Part shown: in pieces, positions 1 to 11,999 of the stretch
Numbering within the stretch: the stretch's first letter is position 1
How the letters are laid out: every line of letters begins with the position of its first letter
Assembly (NCBI GenBank): GCA_003993805.1
Contig: RSEF01000001.1
Location: 69,560,837-69,624,836 of the forward strand
Reading direction: 5' to 3'
Length of the DNA stretch: 64,000 nucleotides
Source of the DNA: Himantopus leucocephalus
Taxonomy: Eukaryota; Chordata; Aves; Charadriiformes; Recurvirostridae
Notes under the pieces: generated by a model
The model's database searches: none
The model's input: the letters and a program-made list of their open reading frames with translations, nothing else
Told to the model about the DNA's origin: nothing
Made by a program: the position numbers and the translations under genes

Positions 1-119
1 GTCACCATCCCTGGAGGTATTTAAAAGACATGTAGATGTAGTGGGACATGGTTGGACAACAGTTGGACTTGATGAACTTAAAGGTCTTTTCCAAGCTGGA
101 TTATTCTATGATTCTATGA
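1..119 (+). mobile_element. CR1 LINE 3' end fragment
   Basis: This is the last ~120 bases of a chicken-repeat-1 type LINE. The stretch with TTGGACTTGATGA, followed by the AAAGGTCTTTTCCAA block and the terminal octamer-like ATTCTATGATTCTATGA, is the usual avian CR1 3' tail. It is truncated at the window edge, so its 5' extent is unknown. It is non-coding here. Confidence 0.85.
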
Positions 120-194
120 AATCAGAAGAGGCAAAGGAGCTGAGCTTAGACCCTTTTTCCTTGAGTCAAGCCTTCCTCTCTCTCACTTGTCAGC

Positions 195-764
195 TGTCAT
201 GGTTTCAGCTGGGATAGAGTTGGATTTCTTACTAGCAGCTGGTATAGTGCTATGTTTTGGATTTGGGATGAAAACAGTGTTGGTAAAACACTGATGGTTT
301 TAGTTTTTGCTCAGCAGTCAAGGCCTTTTCTGCTACTCACACCACCCTGTCAGTGAGTAGGCTGGGGGTGCACAAGAAGTTGGGAGGAGACACAGCTGGA
401 ACAGCTGACCCCAACTGACCAAAGGGATATTCCATGCCATATGATGTCATGCTCAGTATGTAAAGCTGGGCGAAGAAGAAGGAATGGGGGGACAACAGGA
501 GTGATGGGAAGACAAATGCCAAGTAACTGTTACACATGACAGAGCCCTGCTTTCCTAGAGATGGCTGCCAACGGGAAGTAGTGAATGAACTCCTTGTTTT
601 GCTTTGTTTGCGTGCGTAGTTTTTGCTTTACTTATTAAACTGTCTTTATTTCAACCCACTTTTTTTTCTCATTTTTCCTCTTTCGATTATCTCCCCCATC
701 CCAACTAGGGGATTAAGTGAGCGGCTACATGGTTTTAGTTTCCAGCTGGGGTTAAACCACTACA
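195..764 (+). mobile_element. Solo LTR of an avian endogenous retrovirus
   Basis: A ~570-base stretch begins TGTCATGGTTTCAGCTGGGA and ends GGGGTTAAACCACTACA, matching the start and end of a very common avian ERV LTR class recognised from memory. Inside are a TATA-like element near 458 (AGTATGTAAAGCTGG) and an ATTAAA polyadenylation-type signal near 632. Flanking bases are tcagc before and tcagg after, a probable 5-bp target duplication with one mismatch. No gag, pol or env is attached, so it is a solo LTR. The LTR class (ERVL or ERVK) is not certain. Confidence 0.85.
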
Positions 765-2763
765 TCAGGACAAAGCCTTCCACCTGAAATAAACCAGCTG
801 GTGGTGGTTTCCTGCACACCATGAGAAGGCAGGTATGCCAGTGCCCACAGACACTCTCTGCTCAGCATTGCCTTTGCAAAAATTCCTTGACAAAGAAAGA
901 GGGTATGTGGCTGAGGAAAAAGAAAAAAACAGCTCTTCCTTTTGTGGTGTTAGATCTGATCTCAGCAGTCTACGGCCTGACACTCAAATACTGAGCTAGG
1001 TGGCTGGAACTGATGGCATGGCTTAAAGGGTGGCTTGATCCTTAGCTGGCCCTCAAAAAGAGTTCTCTTCTTTTCTTTTCATATCAGTACCAGGAAGGCC
1101 AAGATAATTAATGTGTGTCAGGCAGTCTTCCCCAGTCATGCTTTTTCCTTCCCTGGCCTCCATCCTAAGGAAAGTGTCTTAGACCTTCTTCCCTGAAAAA
1201 CCAGCAGAAGAAACAAGGGAACTTTGAGCTGGAGCTAAGAAGAATCCCCGTGTCATCCCAAATGCAAAAAATCCCACTGCGCTTCAGATATTTTTAAAAG
1301 AAACTTTGCTAGTATAACAGGAGCTATTTAAGAAATACAAAATTGTCTTGATGAGGGAGAAGAGAACCAAAACAAGAAAAGTGACTTTCAGATATATAGC
1401 AAATAGCTGCTACTAACACCTCATACAGGGAAAAAGACAACAGATCACAGGCCAAACAGTGCTCTCTTGCACTCCCTCTGCAGCCCTGAACTCTAATTCG
1501 CAACAGAATTAACATTTTTAAGTTTTGGTCTCAGACCTCAATTTTTGTGATGAAACACTGTCCAGTAAGCAGAACACATTTTCTACAAATTCAGTGTATC
1601 TGTTCTCAGATAAGAATTGAAGTAGTCACTTGTTTAGATGTATTGAAATATTTTCAGTTCCTCTCTCTATCAGAGGGGTAAAATTCATTTAACCAGTTAT
1701 ATCCATCCCCTCACTGGCCTTTAAATCAAAGCTCTCTACTAATTTCTTATGCTCTGTTCAGTCATGGCCAAGTTTGATACAAGGAAATGTGTAAAACTAC
1801 ACATTACACCTAGAAAACAAAAAGCCCACTCCACCAGAGTTTTGACTAAATGTTTTTGCCAAATCTGTGGAAAACGCTCATGCCAACTGGAACCACTTTT
1901 TTTGCAGGAACATTCAGTTTTGGTGCTGTTTTTTGCTTGGAAAACTTCAGACCCAGACTGGCATCTCCGGTTACTACACTCGAGCACAAGTGACCCTATC
2001 CCATGCTTTGCTTGTGAAATGATAGGGGCAGGCACCCAAAACAGGGACTCCTAGGTTCAGTTCAAGTGTAGGATTAAATGTAGGTCTCCCATATCCTGGA
2101 GAAACAGTCTACCCACTCCTCTGGCTGTGGTTAATCAAACTCTCAGATTTCATGAAAAAATAAAACTCTAGCCTTCTCCATTTTGAATGAGAACATTGCA
2201 GTTGTGAGAAGCCAAACAGTAAAGAAAACATTTCCCCAAATCACGTTGTTCTACCAACAGGGAGGGTATGTACAACTCAAACTTATAATGCCTGGGTTTG
2301 TTGTCTTTTTTCCTAAACAAGGTCATAGAATCTGATAGTTTTAAAAATGGCTTATGTAATGCCGGGCTTACAAAATAAGATTTGTACACACCCCAAATCT
2401 AAACCCCAGGTTTATAAAAGCCATTTTTATAATAAAAATCTTTAAGTTGCTGGGTTTTCCTAACCAAAACCTAAATTTCCTATAAAAACGAGGTCTAATT
2501 CCACAGGGCCCCAACCTTTTTGTCATCCCCCCTCCCATTTTTGGATTTGGTTATTTTTCCACCATAAATCAGAGAATCGGAGCAGTCCGCTCCTGAGGAA
2601 TGCGCCTGAGCCCACGAGGGCTGGGATACAGGGCCGTGTGGAGAGGGAGGCAGTTTGCCTTTTGCCAAGGGGGAACCACCCACACACTGGGAGGACGGGA
2701 TGGGGGCCCAGCCATTATCTGAACGGCTTCGCTGCCACCAGGGGAATGAAGTAAAGCGGATAC
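765..2763. other. Unassigned stretch left of the PARP-type exon
   Basis: I see no recognisable exon or repeat here. The next exons expected for a PARP catalytic domain (the LFHGT and GSYFA blocks) were looked for on the minus strand by eye and not found. They may be missing, too diverged, or beyond the left edge of the window. Confidence 0.5.
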
Positions 2764-2898
2764 AAACCACTGGAAATACTGCCAAAGCATCGGGCTCCAA
2801 GTCCTCCGGAGCCTGCGGATGCCGTAATCCTTCATTGTCTGCTGAAATAGGTTCTCAGTTTCCCTGTATTTGCTGTCAGCACGGCTGACTTCTACTAG
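2764..2898 (-). CDS. PARP catalytic-domain first exon (PARP12/ZC3HAV1-type), partial gene
   Basis: This is a 135-base exon of 45 codons. It has a good acceptor (cttttttccag) and a GTATCC donor, phase 0 on both sides. Residues such as YRETENLFQQTM, then YGIRRLRRT and MLWQYFQW, follow the pattern at the N-terminal edge of the ADP-ribosyltransferase domain in PARP12, PARP11 and TIPARP (LF..T...Y.I..I.R.QN..LW..YQW). The usual QN before the LW motif is replaced by WS. The catalytic H-Y-E/I residues lie in later exons that I could not find, so enzyme activity cannot be judged. WWE-type exons lie upstream on the same strand, as expected for this family. It is either one exon of a live gene running off the window or a relic. 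Confidence 0.65.
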
Positions 2899-5800
2899 CT
2901 GGAAAAAAGTTAATGCAACACAGACCAACATGTTACAGCACTTTTGGTTATACCGCCCCGGTCCCTCCCAAAGGACCTAGCCACCACCCACTGCGGGTGC
3001 GATCGTGGCCTGGGATTATTTAGAGCCCTTTCTCACTTATTCATCGTCCTTTCCTCACTCTTACTCCTGTCCCAGTGTGCTCTAAACTCCTGCTCTGAGA
3101 GCTTGTCTGTAATACAGAGGAGCTATTGCTCTCTGTGGAGCACATTTCTTCTGCCCAGAAAGAACCTGCAGTCCTAAGCAAGCTAAAGCGAAGCTGCGCA
3201 AAGACACTAGGGGTTCAGAATAGGTGTCCAGCTGGAAAAGAGAAAGTGAAAGCATTGTTCCATGCCGAGTGCACACTTACCTTTCTTGTGCACCAACTCA
3301 TCTTTACAGACAAGCTCTGATGTTACTTTAGTGAGTCACCAAAGCAGCTTTATTTATAATTATGCTGTCTGATGTTTCAAAAGCACACAAGACCTAAATC
3401 CCTTTGTAGCAATACTAAATGAGATGATGGTCCCCCTAATGCACATGCTTTGATCTGAAATTCTAGAGTGTGACTGAGTTTTAAAGCAGAAACCGTCCTG
3501 TGAATAGGGACCACTGAGGATCAACCTCCAGATCATCACCTGTCATCTAGGTCAAACCAAAAGCACAACGGATAAATCAACATTTCTGTGTACTGGCTAT
3601 TTAGCTGTACAATGCCACGGTGTGAATGGGCAGTCCTGTGTCCCCTGCAAAGCTCTTCTGCAAAGCCATCCTTGTCCCTCTTGTAGCTCTACATTTTGGA
3701 GTGACGCGTTTGCAAGCTGAAAACTAACAAAACCAGTCCCTGAGCGCAGGCATGTATTTTAGATTTGCTTGATAAAAGCCATTACAGACTATAACTTTTC
3801 CCAAAGTAATGAGCACATGTGAAAAGATATATACCTCATCCTATTTCAGGCAGTGCTGAATGGTCCCAGCCTGAAGGAAACATGACGTAAGTGAACAGCA
3901 TCCGATTGTGCGTTTAAGTTTCACCGAGATTAGCAAACTCACAGGATATCCATGAGACAGTCTCCTGGTCATGTTTAGGGACTTTCTCAGAAAAACTTCT
4001 GTCTTTATATTCTATGGAAACTACTCTCTTATTAATGCAAGCAACAAGTAGATAATGTCCATGTACATTACAGTCATGCTCTGCAGCAAGATGCATCACA
4101 CTGCTTCCAGCAAAGTGTTACCTTTCCCTTCCTTGCTTGGCTACATGTTTATAAACATGCTTCATAATATCGCGACCTAGTCCTGTCTAAAGAAAGTACA
4201 ATCAGCTCTTCAAGCACGATCCCTGCATCACCACCACCAGGCCATATTAGCTTCTTCTGGCAGTAAGCTACCAAAAAAAAAAAAAAATGCACTGGCACAA
4301 ACAGTTCACACAATGCCTGTGGAGACCCTAAGAAATGATTAAAACTATCCTGTTCCTGAATTGCAGGGCAGGACCATGCAATTCAACTCACTGGAAGAGG
4401 AATCAGAGAAGGAAAAGCCCACCAAAACCACACCAGATTATCAACATCTGCCTTTTGTTCCAATGAGAACAGTCACTTTATTCCCTTTTCTTCTGATCTC
4501 CCCTGACTGCTACAAGACTCTACCTACACCTGTTCCAACAACACAGCGCAAATTTCCCCTAATTGATGTCTCTGCTCTTCCAGTCCCACTCTTCCTCCTG
4601 CCCCAGACCACAGCATCCACAAATCAGGATGTCAGCCTTATTCCTTGAGCTTCCCAGCTCACTAGCAGGCTGTGTGGCAAACCAAAAGTATGTTTTCCCC
4701 AGGCTATATGGCTATGCGCACCTGAGTTGGACCTGCTGTTTCACATTGTCACCAGTATCAGCTTCGATAGAAGAATATAAAACACCACCATAGAAACTCC
4801 GTTACAGTAGAGTTGTTCTATTTCTGTCAGATTTATTTGAACACCCCCAGCCATTTAACTTCTCATCAGCAGGAAGTGGGAAACTGCCCCAGCAGTCTCC
4901 AGGCTGCTGGGATTTCTCCTCCATGCTGCCCCTTGCAGCATGCCAGCCCCAGTGACAGGCTGCCAACGCTGTCAAACCCACCACCCAGCCTACCTGCACG
5001 AAGTCGACATCAGCAGATAAATGAGTCATCCTGAAGCAGAAGAGGACTAAATAAACAGACATTATTTTCTCTGGGCAGGAAAATAATGAGTGTAACATCC
5101 CATACCTTTCCTTGTCCCGTTTCCTCCTGCCACTCCTTGCAGTGCTAGGACTTCTGCAGATTTTTATCACAGTCTGAGGATTCAGATTTCTCTGGATTAT
5201 TTCTTGAAAGAGAAGACAAACACACCACGAATGAGAAAGGAGGTTTTTGCCATCTGGGAATGCTGCCCAGGAGAGCAGCTCTCATTGTGCAACACAGTGC
5301 GATCAGCCTTGCTTATGCTGCCCCTGCACCCAGCTCCTCCTCTGCTCCGTGCCATCTCTGCTTCAGGCATTTTGCTCTCAATAGGAAGGGATCTGTGCAG
5401 ACATTTCGAGCTGTAGCGGATGACTGAGAAGCTGATTATCACTATCACCCGATTTCATGTTTTCTTCCCTTCACATAGATTCTGTCTCCAAAGCCACCGA
5501 GACTTAGGGGATTGCTGACTTGGCTTCCAACCAGCACTAGCTCCTCTTGTGGTGCTGAAAGAAGAGACCCTCTCCTCTCTGACCTCGTGGTCATAGCACA
5601 GGGCAAACACTCACAGGCACGTGAAATGCTGCCTGTGAAACTTTTGGGGAGGTTTGTGGGCATCTTTTTGACTCTGCCTCACTTCAAGTGGTCAAAGCGC
5701 GGTGGTACCCAGCAAAATTTTCATTCCATTTATAGTAGTGCAATCTCCATCACAAAACTAGGTCTCTCTGAACTATGTAGTCCTTCTCTGGGGATCCAGA

Positions 5801-7281
5801 CTCTGCTTTACTCATACTACATCTTTTCTGTTTTCCACCAGTGTGACATAGTGCCTTGTGCTGAGCTGCCTGTCCCATGCACTCTCACTGTTTTGCTGTT
5901 TGCCGGAGATGCTCAGCGTAATTCCTGCTGCTCCCCCCACAACCTGGCAGCTGGTGCTGCCCACACCAGACGAGGCCCTGGTAGCTCAGTGAAGGACTAT
6001 GCCTCCCTCGGAGGCTGGGGAAGCCCAGAGTCTGCTGCATGCGGATGCCCTAGGAGTCTGGCACCCTCTCCAGTGAGCGCGGGATTCACCAGCCCCCACG
6101 CAATGACGTGCATGGATTTTGTCAGATGACTCAGACTCAGCTTTATCGCTGGGGAAGATGTAAGGATAACAACTCCACGTACTCACTTACAAGAGCGCAG
6201 TAATGGAGAGGAGGTATAAGAAGATAAAACCCAGAAGGAGCTACAGAGATGGTGCTCAGTCACTGTCTGAACACTAATTCACTGGCCTGCCTACAGCTCG
6301 CTTGCCCTGCAGAGACCTTGAACAAACCTCTCTCTTTTTTCAGCTGTTCAAGAAGGCCACCAGAGAGGCCATGCTCTTTTTCCAGCCCCAAACAGGAGAA
6401 GAGGACATCCTACCTACCTCCTGTTCCCTCAGAGTAGTTTGGAAGATACTATATGGCAATGCACACCACCTCCTCTAGGCATAAGGCATACACACTTTTT
6501 AATATTTTAACCAAGGCTGCCTTCCACAGCTTATAGCCTCCTTCAAATATGATAAATCATGAGCAACCGTCACTGCGCGTGATTTCTTTTTAAGCTCTGC
6601 ACAGAATGTATATAAACCATAGAAACTCACATACAGTTCACAATCAGCTTAAGCTGTGGTGGCCCTGACCTTTCTTTTTGCCCTGTTCCTCTCCCCCAAG
6701 GCAACAGCCACAGCAGTTTGTGGGGTTTTTTCTGCTTTGAAAAGCCCTAGCTGTACGGCACATTCACACGCAAGGAAAAGCAGTCACCAGCATGTCATGT
6801 TCACTGTGCACCATGGTAAACTGGATTCATATAGAAAGTCAAATTACAAGGCATGCAACAACATACCCCTGATGAATTAGTCACTATCATTCCCTTCAAC
6901 ATACTTGCATCCTTATTTCAGCCCTTGATTTCCCAACTGTAAATACATAAGAAAGGTTTCCATATTTACAACCTTAGCTCAGCATGATGTAACATCAAGG
7001 AGACAGAGACACTACTCTAAACTGTCTCACTGTTCAGACCAGAGCCAAGCCCAGTTTTGATTAGCCTGCAAAAACAGCTTCCATTTTCTCTATTTTATGT
7101 TTCACATCCCTCCTCTTCCCCTTCTTACTGTGCTGAGAGGCTGCTCGTACTCCTTGAAATGTTCCCTCGTTGCTCTCACATCCAAGCAGAAAAGGATTTT
7201 CAACTACATTTTGGAAAAGAAGCTGTATGGCAGTTAGTTCCCCTGTAAGTGTGTCAAGAGGTAAGCACACAGATCTTTCAC
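2899..7281. other. No recognised exon between PARP-type exon and WWE array
   Basis: A third WWE C-type exon and the linker exons that join WWE to the catalytic domain would be expected here on the minus strand, but I did not recognise any. Long open frames on either strand (for example the plus-strand one near 5512-6129) have no family resemblance. A 14-base A run lies near 4274. Confidence 0.4.
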
Positions 7282-7400
7282 CTTTGAAATCTACCTCGTA
7301 TCTCTGTGAACCAACTTGAAATTCAAAAGTGCACTGGGGAGTTTGAAACCACAGCTCCACACCTGCAAGAAGTTATAGGGGCAGCACCTTATTCTGGATG
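7282..7400 (-). pseudogene. WWE half-exon, type B, third unit (broken)
   Basis: This corresponds to the second half of a WWE domain. The acceptor is ctttgtag and the donor GTGAAA. The end reads FEFQVGSQRYEVDFK, clearly homologous to the FQAGSQQYEINFK end of the intact copy at 9992-10112. The 5' half is broken relative to that copy: a TAA stop at the fourth codon, a 1-base insertion just before the VE codons and a 3-base deletion after them give 119 instead of 121 bases. It is therefore not translatable from the preceding A exon as it stands. Confidence 0.7.
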
Positions 7401-8079
7401 CTACAAAGGAGACGGATATTTGTTAGCAGTGGGCTTTGGGCCACAGGGGTGTCACACACTTGGCAGAGTTGGATTTAGCACCTGTACAAGTCATGGGGAA
7501 AAGCCAGTGATTTAAACAAGTCAGGTCACAGACTCATCTCTGAGCTACAGCAGGGTCTCTCCGCTGTCTTTGCCAGTCCGTGCACCACTGCACATCGGAG
7601 GGGCTCTCTCCTGTCCATCTCTTCTCTCTCTGTCCCCCACCGAGGACCGCAGTGCAGTCTGATTACCTGTGCATGTCACCTCCCTTCACCGCCCTTTGCG
7701 CAGTGCCACCACCTCACTCCCCACAGCGCTTCACTCTCCTCTGACTGCCTTGTGGGGAAGGAATAAGGGGTCCCTGGGAGGACGAGCTGCGATTCCCGGC
7801 TCCGGAGTTATTTCCAAATGAGCTTAAAGATAGGGATGGTTCACAAGGGCCTTGATGGGAAAAGCAGGTGGTTTTCAGGGACTTCTTTTTCAGCAGAAGT
7901 ACACAGAAAGCGAACCCTTCTCACATACACAGAGTTTTCAAATTAAAATGACTTTTCAACAAATTCCCCCGCCACCTGTAAAGGCAGCCTGTGTTCAGAG
8001 CTGGATTAACTGGAAGCATTGAGGAAAATCAGCAAAAATGACAGAAATGTGCAAGGTCATCAAGAAAGCACTGGGAGAA

Positions 8080-8400
8080 TATCTATGTCACATTTATTAA
8101 ATAAAGCCAAGAGGTGTTAAGTTCAGAGCAAGGAAAAGGAGAGCCTCCTTCAAGCAAAATCCAGTTCAGCCATGGGAATACTTGCCACAAGATGTTGTGA
8201 ATGCTAATAGCTTATACAGATTTAAAAAGCGATGGAATAATTACTGAAAGAATAACGCATCCAGGGTAATTACATAGGTAGATACCAACTCTGATGCAGG
8301 AGATCCCCAAGCCAAAAATTGCTGGAGGCATGGGAAACATTTTGGGAAAATACCGCTACATGCGCACCTTGAGTTTATAATTTCCTTTGGGCACCTCTGT
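8080..8400 (+). repeat. Ancient CR1/L3-like LINE fragment
   Basis: The run CTTGCCACAAGATGTTGTGAATGCTAA and the later GATACCAACTCTGATGCAGGAGATCCC block with ATTGCTGGAGGCATGGGA resemble the 3' region of an old CR1-type LINE widespread in birds and reptiles. It is diverged and the ends are approximate. Confidence 0.5.
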
Positions 8401-8540
8401 CATCCAGCGATGGGGATAGGCTCTGGAGCTAGATGCACCTCTTCCTGGCACGCTCCAGCCTTTGCTGCACTTTGGGGGAAGAAGACAGCAAGAAGGGAGT
8501 GCATGGCATAGGGTGCTGGGCATGAGAGGGAGATGCTCAC

Positions 8541-8620
8541 CTGCTTCCCATATTCAGCCCAATGGTTGTGCCCATCCAGCCTATACCAGCAGCTTTCCAT
8601 CCAGCCCATGGAGTGGGCAT
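8541..8620 (-). CDS. WWE half-exon, type A, third unit (open)
   Basis: This is an 80-base exon with acceptor gtcgagcacag and donor GTGAGC, entering in phase 1 and leaving in phase 0. Its end reads CWYRLDGHNHWAEYGKQ, the first W and the W.EYG block of a WWE domain as in PARP12 and ZC3HAV1. WWE domains bind iso-ADP-ribose or ADP-ribose terminal units. Exit phase 0 would fit the type B exon of this unit, but that exon (7282-7400) is broken. Whether this exon is still used in a transcript is unknown. Confidence 0.6.
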
Positions 8621-9235
8621 CTGTGCTCGACAGCGCAGAAAGATGACCACATGCAATAAAAAAGGCAGATAAGTTTCTGGCAGTCCCGAAAGCATTTGCA
8701 ATAAGTCTGCAGCCCTTCAGTGCACTCTGCAGCACTCCCTGTCTCTTACATCCTCCTCCAGCTCTTCCTGCCGTGGCTCAAAATCTGCTCTAGTCTCCAC
8801 TTGGTGCTCAGCAGCTGTGATTACACTGTGACTTTTGGGAGCAGGTGGAACTGACCAGGTTGTGGTGCAGATGCTCATGAAGAACAAGACCCAGCAGATC
8901 CTACGGGCTGGTGACTGGTTAACTTGTGCGATACCTCCCAGCTCTCCCTCAGCCCCACACCTCATCACGACCACCGCCCTCAGCGCTTCCACCGCCCTCT
9001 CACCATACCCCCAGCCCTGCACGGTCCCACACCATCCCCCTACCCTATAGCATCCCTCTCATGCTCCCCGCACCCGGCCAGCCCTCCCTGCAGAGGGGTT
9101 GAGGAGCCGGGCTGGCTCTTCCCGGGCTGCCCGGCCAGCGGGGGCTCCCGGCAGGTCCCCAGAGCTGGACGGGCACCGCCACCTAGGGACCCGGCGGCAG
9201 AAGGCTGCGGCACCCCGGGGCACCCCGCACCCCTC

Positions 9236-9310
9236 CCGCCGCCCTCCGCCGGGGCCACCGGCAGATCTGCCTCCTCGTCGCCTGCGTGCGCCGGTTCTTC
9301 CGGAGCGTGG
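9236..9310 (-). CDS. WWE C-terminal exon, type C, second unit (GC-rich)
   Basis: The acceptor ttttctttcaag is followed by CC, fitting the phase-1 exit of the type B exon at 9992-10112. The reading gives ATLRKN, then RRQICRWP, the diverged counterpart of DMFQRNL...RKICRWP in the copy at 11520-11594. The D-M and Q of the usual DM.Q.N motif are lost while N and the CRWP end remain. The exon sits in a strongly CpG-rich block (about 9100-9330), unlike its sister copy. The low end is approximate because no clear donor was identified. Confidence 0.5.
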
Positions 9311-9991
9311 CTTGAAAGAAAACATGCAGGCACGCACAATGAGAAGCACTGATCTTGGCATGGGGGAGGTATGTTGGCTGTGAGAAAAGGAGCGGTCTTG
9401 CAGCGTGCCTTCACCACCTCCTCTGCCTGGCACAGGCAGCAAAGCGTGCAAGTTTGGGTAACCTTCTTTTTGGGGTACTCCTAATTTGTTTTTTCCCCTT
9501 TTATTCTGTGCCATTTCTATTTTCAGTGTCAATCACAATGACTCTGAACACATGTCTGAAGACCTATCTGACAGCTGAAGAACAGATTGTCACCTGGTTT
9601 TGCGCCGTTTCAAGGAGCACTTTTTTTCTTGGAGTTATCCTGCCTAAAATATGAAGAGACCTGGCGCAGTATGGGTCCTGCACCCCATCACACAGTCCAG
9701 CCACGCTCAGGGGGCTCCGAGATCCACCCTCAGGTCCCACCCCTTCCTGCTCCCTCTGCTTAGGCTGGGGCTGCATCCTTGCACCAACATCTGCACGTCC
9801 TTGTACCTGCTCAGTGGGGGATCCCCATCTTCCCCTCCTCCCCTTCATGCTGCTGTAGCACTGACTGCTAACATTTCACAAAGCGCTTTTCACTCCTCTT
9901 GTGCCGTCGCCCGCCTTCTCCCAGAACATGCTGCGTTGCAGTGCCAGTCACATCCCACCTGCATTAGACATCAAGCAAACAGATATTTCAC

Positions 9992-10112
9992 CTTTAAAGT
10001 TGATCTCATACTGCTGAGAACCTGCTTGAAACTGGAGAGTACCTTTCTGGTCAGCCTGAAATGCCTTCTCCACCTGTGTTGAGGCTACACTGGCAGCACA
10101 GTGGTTTGGACA
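9992..10112 (-). CDS. WWE half-exon, type B, second unit (intact)
   Basis: This 121-base exon runs from acceptor cctttttctag to donor GTGAAA, phase 0 in and phase 1 out, with no stop in 40 codons. It encodes VEKAFQA followed by FQAGSQQYEINFK, a typical second half of the PARP12/ZC3HAV1/TIPARP WWE domain (the V.KAF and Y.L.F blocks). It is the best preserved of three B exons in the array; the others are at 7282-7400 and 12825-12933. In human PARP12 the equivalent part lies between the zinc fingers and the catalytic domain. Confidence 0.75.
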
Positions 10113-10793
10113 CTAGAAAAAGGAGGGGAATTAACCATCAGAAAAACATTTTGGCTTAAAGAGCCTGCAGAACAGCATTTTATTTGCTAGCCAAGGGTAA
10201 CTGCCTATGATTTGGAGTTTGCCAGTACACCCCGGAGTGTGCCAGTGCACACCACTCCCTGCTCGTCACAGCAGGCACAGATGAGGTCTGCTAGGGTGGT
10301 GCATCCCCAGAGTCCCGTTCATCCCTGCGGTCTGTGGTACTCGCTGCCTTCTCCTCAGGCCTTCCACGTAGGATTGGAGAACACCACCACAGCTCTTGAA
10401 ACGGTCATGTTTTGCTATTGTTCCTTGTCAGCGCGTGGGACAGCTTTCTGGCACTCTCTTCTGCAGTGAGTTATTAGGGTTTCCAAAAGGAAACAACACT
10501 CTCCTCACAGATGCACACACAGCATAAAAACTGTTTAGATTAAAGTAATTTTGAAAGGCTCTGGTTTGGCCAAGAAAATAAACAGTGTTCAGACCTCGAC
10601 CTCACAAGGGTCCTGGAGTGATGGAAGTAACATTATGAGACACCGCCGAACACATCAAGATGCACATTTGCCATGGGGAGGCACTGAGCCAAGAATCAAG
10701 AAGTGCATGAAAGGCACTGATTGTGAAGGGCAAAAGAAATGGCAGCCCCCAAGGGGTGGCCAGCACACGGGCAAGGAGGGGAGAGGTACTTAC

Positions 10794-10847
10794 TGCCTCT
10801 CCATATCCCTGCTGCTGGATAATGTCATCCAGCCAGTACCAGCGGTT
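10794..10847 (-). pseudogene. WWE half-exon, type A, second unit
   Basis: It reads RWYWLDDIIQ ... GYGEA up to a GTAAGT donor in phase 0, matching the type A exon at 8541-8620. An in-frame TAA lies two codons before the RW, and no clear acceptor is seen between them. The conserved second W of W.EYG is replaced by Q-G. It therefore looks decayed, although the downstream B exon at 9992-10112 is intact and phase-compatible. Confidence 0.55.
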
Positions 10848-11519
10848 TTAGGTACTCACCACGGGTGACAACCAGCGTGTGACACTCCGAGAGGAAAGCT
10901 GTGGAGGTGGAAGTGAAAAGCAAATCAGCTCCTGGTAACTATGGAAATCAGTAACCTCAATTTTCACCCCTTCCATCCTCTGCATCTACCTCCTCCTCCC
11001 AGAGCAGCTCTTGCAGCACCTTCCCACTGCCGGTCCAGGCAGGTCATGTGTGAGAGGACACCTCTGGTTCTGCCACCCCTCACCTCAAGAGGCCCAGAAA
11101 GCAGAGTGGTTCTTCATGGTACTGATGATGAAGGAGGGCAGAGACAGCAAACAGCATGGCATGTGTGGCTGGACATCTGAGTCACATCATCTCATGACAG
11201 GTGGAGCGGCCAAGATACGGTGCCACACATGACCCAGCACCCCACGATACCCTGCCCGCAGCCAGTGCACAGCACACCAGGGGCAATCCCAGTGCTGTGT
11301 CCAGGTTCCACAGTGGCCAACAAGCTCTCCCAGGGGGCTGGAAGCCAGGTCAGATCCATCCCAATGTTGGGATGGCAAGGATGGACCTGGGGAGCCTCAC
11401 TTCTCCAGCCACCACAGCTGTCTCCCCAGCAGACCCCCAAAGGTGGAGTAGTACCGTCAGCTAGGGACATGGCATGTGCAAACTGAGCACCCCACACCTC
11501 TCCTCCAGCTGGCTCCTGC

Positions 11520-11594
11520 CTCCACCAGACTCATCATTTGGCCACCGGCAGATTTTTCTTGCCACCTGCACGCTCAGATTTCTCTGGAACATGT
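11520..11594 (-). CDS. WWE C-terminal exon, type C, first unit
   Basis: Acceptor ttttctttcaag is followed by AC, so a phase-1 entry gives DMFQRNL and then RKICRWPND, the canonical DM.Q.N...R..CR.P ending of PARP12-type WWE domains. The sequence around the acceptor (CTTGAAAGAAAACATG on the plus strand) is shared with the second unit at 9310-9326, so the two arose by duplication. The matching B exon of this unit (12825-12933) carries a frame-breaking deletion. No convincing donor was found, so the low end is approximate. Confidence 0.6.
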
Positions 11595-11999
11595 CTTGAA
11601 AGAAAACATGAAGGCAGGCAGAAGTCGAGCAGCTATTCAAGAAATGCATAGCCCTACCACAGATCCCACTGCCACAACATGATGCGGGCAGAAGAAGTGT
11701 GCAGCTGTTCAAGAAAGACTGAACAAACCCTCAGGAGAAGAGAAATCCACCGAGGGCCATTAAATAGAAATACATTATCTCAGGCTTAGGAAGTCCCTGA
11801 GCCGCACATCCCTAGCAGCAAGGGATGTATCACTATCTGCTGCTCTTCCTCCTCATCTCCAGGGATCCAGTGCCTGCCACTGCTGAAGACAGGAGCCAGG
11901 CTAGCATACTTTGGCGTGTCCTTGTTCAGCCACTCTTACATAGAAGGGCATAAGAAAAGTTGCTAACACAGCCATGCAATGCCTTACCTGTGGCCTTCT

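Noticed and set aside
5512..6129. 205-codon plus-strand open frame
   Set aside because: No family resemblance, no splice or promoter logic, and composition like surrounding non-coding DNA.
11760..11830. A second old CR1-like stretch (CAGGCTTAGGAAGTCCCTGAGCC)
   Set aside because: Only about 25 bases resemble the element; too short to call.
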